From Candidatus Cloacimonadota bacterium (lineage in GTDB: Bacteria; Cloacimonadota; Cloacimonadia; Cloacimonadales; TCS61), in contig JAFGMF010000105.1 in assembly GCA_016927675.1 (NCBI GenBank), forward strand, positions 1-9,194: DNA of 9,194 nt. Direction: 5' to 3'. The notes under the pieces were generated by a model. It did not search any database and was not told where the DNA came from. It saw only the letters and a program-made list of their open reading frames with translations. The position numbers were made by a program, and so were the translations under genes. Below are positions 7,629-9,194 of the stretch, piece by piece (position 1 is the stretch's first letter; each line of letters begins with the position of its first letter).

Positions 7629-8837
7629 CTATTTTAACAATATCATTTTCTTTACTGGTGAATTGGGAATGCTCAGCTTGTAATAATATATTCCAGATGA
7701 AAGGTGGATATTATCTTCATTCCCATTCCAGGTAACAGATCCTTCAACTCCGCTCAGGATAACTGGAATAGCGTTTACCAATTGTCCTTTCAGGTTATAA
7801 ATCTCGATATTTATTGATTCAATTTTAGCGAATTCTGAAATTTTAAATCTGATTTCAGTACAAGGATTGAATGGATTTGGATAATTTGAGAGAATAATCT
7901 TGGGTAGAAGTAGTTTTTTTTCGGAGGACACTTGATAATCAGTTAGCATAAACGCTCCATTATCTGTAAATGCCATCATATGGATAACACTCATTATTGG
8001 ATTTACAAATAGATTGTTTATCGACAGGTCTAACAATCCCTCGTTCATGGGAATTATGGATTCATTTGACCATATTGCCACACCATTATTTTCTTCCCAG
8101 CCCACAAAAGTATTTCCACTCATATCATTATTTACACTCGAAAGTAAGTCTGAGTAGAATTCAATCTGCCAAGACAAGCCGTAATCTGTCGAGCTCCATA
8201 ATCCAGAGGAATTTGATGTATCTGGAAGCACACCAAATAATTTTGAATCCAATCTATAAGCTATATCGGTAATATTGGGACATCCTGTTGAGGGTGAGTT
8301 CCAAGTAAAACCATAATCATCAGAATAATGTACGCCATAGATATTACCAGAAACGGAGACTGCATAATGATTATTCCAGAACACCATATCTCGACAATTC
8401 ATCCCAGAGAAATGATTTACTTCTTCCCAGACTTCGCCGTCGCTGGATTTATACAAACCGTTATATGAACCCACATAAAATTCCTGTTCTGCATTCTGAA
8501 CGAGAAAATTAGGATATACTATCCACTCTATAACCTCAAATTCTAAGGAATTTTCGTTAAATTTGTAAACACCATCTGAATAACTTCCATTACCCTGCAC
8601 CAGAAGAAATTCATTATAGTTATAGTGAAGAATATTCCATACAGGTAGTCCGGTGTTAATCTGAATCCATTCTTCGCCACTTTCAATAAGAAGACCATCT
8701 TCACAAGCAAGAACAAAGGGATAGCCGATAAAATGCTGAGCTAAATCGTAAACCGCTATTTCTTCTGTACAAATAGGTATCCATTCATATCCATGTAATA
8801 CGGAAAGTGTGAGTAGAATCAGTAATAGATATTTCAT
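7629..8837 (-). CDS. Secreted Asp-box (BNR/sortilin-like) propeller protein with type IX sorting domain
   Basis: The 402-aa protein has a signal peptide (about 1-16, MKYLLLILLTLSVLHG) and a beta-propeller region (about 17-300) with Asp-box repeats of the S-x-D-x-G-x-(T/S)-W type. SDDYGFTW (172-179) and STDYGLSW (216-223) are exact, and SSDGEVW (131-137) is a degenerate copy. A C-terminal type IX sorting domain follows (about 316-402: SNYPNPFNPCTEI, YNLKGQLV, TWNG, SSGIYYYKL, KKMILLK). Asp-box propellers occur in sialidases, photosystem assembly factor Ycf48-like proteins and sortilin-like surface proteins; no sialidase catalytic set is evident, so a surface binding role is more likely. GGGAGG at 8843-8848 lies five bases before the ATG. 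Residues 359-367 (VILSGVEGS) are encoded by a REP-like hairpin motif that replaces the usual linker before TWNG. Residue 326 is Cys where the other protein has Ser. Substrate or partner unknown. Confidence 0.85.
   Translation of the reverse strand: MKYLLLILLTLSVLHGYEWIPICTEEIAVYDLAQHFIGYPFVLACEDGLLIESGEEWIQINTGLPVWNILHYNYNEFLLVQGNGSYSDGVYKFNENSLEFEVIEWIVYPNFLVQNAEQEFYVGSYNGLYKSSDGEVWEEVNHFSGMNCRDMVFWNNHYAVSVSGNIYGVHYSDDYGFTWNSPSTGCPNITDIAYRLDSKLFGVLPDTSNSSGLWSSTDYGLSWQIEFYSDLLSSVNNDMSGNTFVGWEENNGVAIWSNESIIPMNEGLLDLSINNLFVNPIMSVIHMMAFTDNGAFMLTDYQVSSEKKLLLPKIILSNYPNPFNPCTEIRFKISEFAKIESINIEIYNLKGQLVNAIPVILSGVEGSVTWNGNEDNIHLSSGIYYYKLSIPNSPVKKMILLK
7738..7764. repeat. REP-like hairpin motif inside a coding region
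   Basis: The motif core ACTCCGCTCAGGATAACT follows ATCCTTCA on the plus strand. ATCCT (7739-7743) pairs with AGGAT (7756-7760) to form a hairpin. It closely resembles a short dispersed repeat that I recall from many Bacteroidota, Cyanobacteria and candidate-phylum genomes, usually intergenic, with the core GACTCCGCTCAGGATGAC. Here it lies in frame on the minus strand and is translated as VILSGVEGS. The resemblance is from memory, not a search. Confidence 0.6.
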
Positions 8838-8946
8838 ATAATCCTCCCGTTATTTCTGCACCGTAAATTTTCGCCCAACGTTTTCATGTAATTAACTTTA
8901 CTTTGTTCTTAAACCCCTTTGTACTCCTATTGTAGAGAGAATTACC

Positions 8947-9094
8947 GGAATCGAAGATTCCATTTGTCCCAAAACATTGACAATTCTGGTTCCAATGCTC
9001 TGCGTGAAGAGAGTCCGCAGGAGCGGAGATCTGGCATTCCAACGGGGACTGTTGGGATTAGAAATAACCCTATCCGGCAGCTGCCGGTGTAATC
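8947..9094. repeat. Cluster of tandem hairpins, REP/BIME-like element or structured RNA
   Basis: Four inverted repeats follow one another. GGAATC/GATTCC (8947-8952, 8956-8961) has a three-base loop. TCCGC/GCGGA (9014-9018, 9023-9027) has loop AGGA. ATTCCAAC/GTTGGGAT (9036-9043, 9051-9058) has one G-T pair and a seven-base loop. CCGGCAGCTGCCGG (9074-9087) is a perfect 14-base palindrome. GATTA (9056-9060) can also pair with TAATC (9090-9094), enclosing the palindrome. CTGCG (9000-9004) can pair with CGCAG (9016-9020) as an alternative to the TCCGC stem. The block is visibly richer in G and C than the surrounding DNA. It may be a dispersed repeat or a structured leader of the downstream gene. 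Confidence 0.5.
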
Positions 9095-9117
9095 TGGCCT
9101 GCAATATTTTAACCGAA

Positions 9118-9123
9118 ATTATA
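9118..9123 (-). promoter_or_regulatory. Possible -10 element upstream of the Asp-box propeller gene
   Basis: A minus-strand TATAAT lies about 280 bases before the propeller gene start. TTTTGA lies 15 bases upstream as a poor -35 candidate. If used, the transcript would carry the hairpin cluster in its leader. The surrounding DNA is very AT-rich, so a chance match is plausible. Confidence 0.22.
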
Positions 9124-9164
9124 ATATATAATGACTGATCAAAAGTATCTCCAACTATTTATTC

Positions 9165-9192
9165 CACATTTCAAATCTCACATTTCAAATTT
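9165..9192. repeat. Two-copy 14-base direct repeat at window edge
   Basis: CACATTTCAAATCT (9165-9178) is followed directly by CACATTTCAAATTT (9179-9192), differing at one position. The array reaches the window edge and may continue. Such low-complexity TTTCAAAT runs are frequent in intergenic DNA of related genomes, from memory. Confidence 0.5.
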
Positions 9193-9194
9193 CA

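Larger units (their letters stand above)
8838..9194. other. Non-coding leader region with clustered hairpins and short direct repeats
   Basis: This region of 357 bases lies upstream of the Asp-box propeller gene and runs to the window edge. It holds a G+C-richer block of tandem hairpins (8947-9094), a minus-strand TATAAT at 9118-9123 and a 14-base direct repeat at 9165-9192. The longest open frame (8898-9104, minus, TTG start) has no ribosome binding site and no recognisable domain, so I do not call it a gene. Confidence 0.5.

Noticed and set aside
7475..7735. 86-codon plus-strand open frame starting with GTG
   Set aside because: It runs antisense into the sorting-domain coding region of the 402-aa protein. 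That domain is well supported on the opposite strand, and no ribosome binding site stands before the GTG.
8898..9104. 68-codon minus-strand open frame with TTG start upstream of the Asp-box propeller gene
   Set aside because: It spans the hairpin cluster, lacks a ribosome binding site, and its translation is rich in Arg, Pro and Ser with no domain or hydrophobic pattern. It is most likely a read-through of structured repeat DNA.
1..9194. Insertion sequence, CRISPR array, tRNA or rRNA
   Set aside because: No transposase-like frame, regularly spaced repeats, cloverleaf or ribosomal RNA motif was seen on either strand by eye.

Overview
The window reads as a piece of an AT-rich bacterial chromosome, probably from the Cloacimonadota (WWE1) or a related Fibrobacterota/Chlorobiota/Bacteroidota-type lineage. 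The main evidence is two secreted proteins that end in the Por/type IX secretion C-terminal sorting domain, with NYPNPFNP, then YNLKGQ, TWNG, SSGIYYYKL and a final KKM(V/I)LLK. The long 8-helix MacB/FtsX-type permeases starting MFKNYLK and ending ALKYE are also typical of these phyla. The phylum is an inference from protein style, not from a marker gene.

All convincing genes lie on the minus strand, so transcription runs from high to low coordinates. In that order they are: a 357-base leader region (8838-9194) with a compact, G+C-richer cluster of hairpins; a secreted Asp-box propeller protein (8837-7629); a 328-base gap with two small hairpins and a possible promoter; a 786-aa permease (7300-4940); a secreted SMP-30-like propeller protein (4887-3772); a decayed TPR gene remnant (about 3771-3595); an 808-aa permease (3583-1157); a 109-base gap; and the first 349 codons of a third permease (1047 to the window edge).

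The three permeases are paralogues: the same N-terminal helix, a MacB-type periplasmic domain and the (R/K)E(V/I)G(V/I/L)RKV(V/M/L)G cytoplasmic motif of FtsX-type permeases. No ATP-binding subunit, periplasmic adaptor or outer-membrane channel is in the window, so the transported substrate or mechanical task cannot be read from it. The secreted propeller proteins alternate with the permeases, which may reflect operon organisation or simply an expanded, shuffled gene family.

The most interesting details are small. A REP-like hairpin motif appears to have become coding sequence inside the sorting domain of the 402-aa protein. A TPR remnant sits directly behind the stop of the SMP-30-like gene, in the same frame and carrying a nonsense codon. 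A cluster of tandem hairpins precedes the first gene. I saw no tRNA, rRNA, CRISPR array or insertion sequence.
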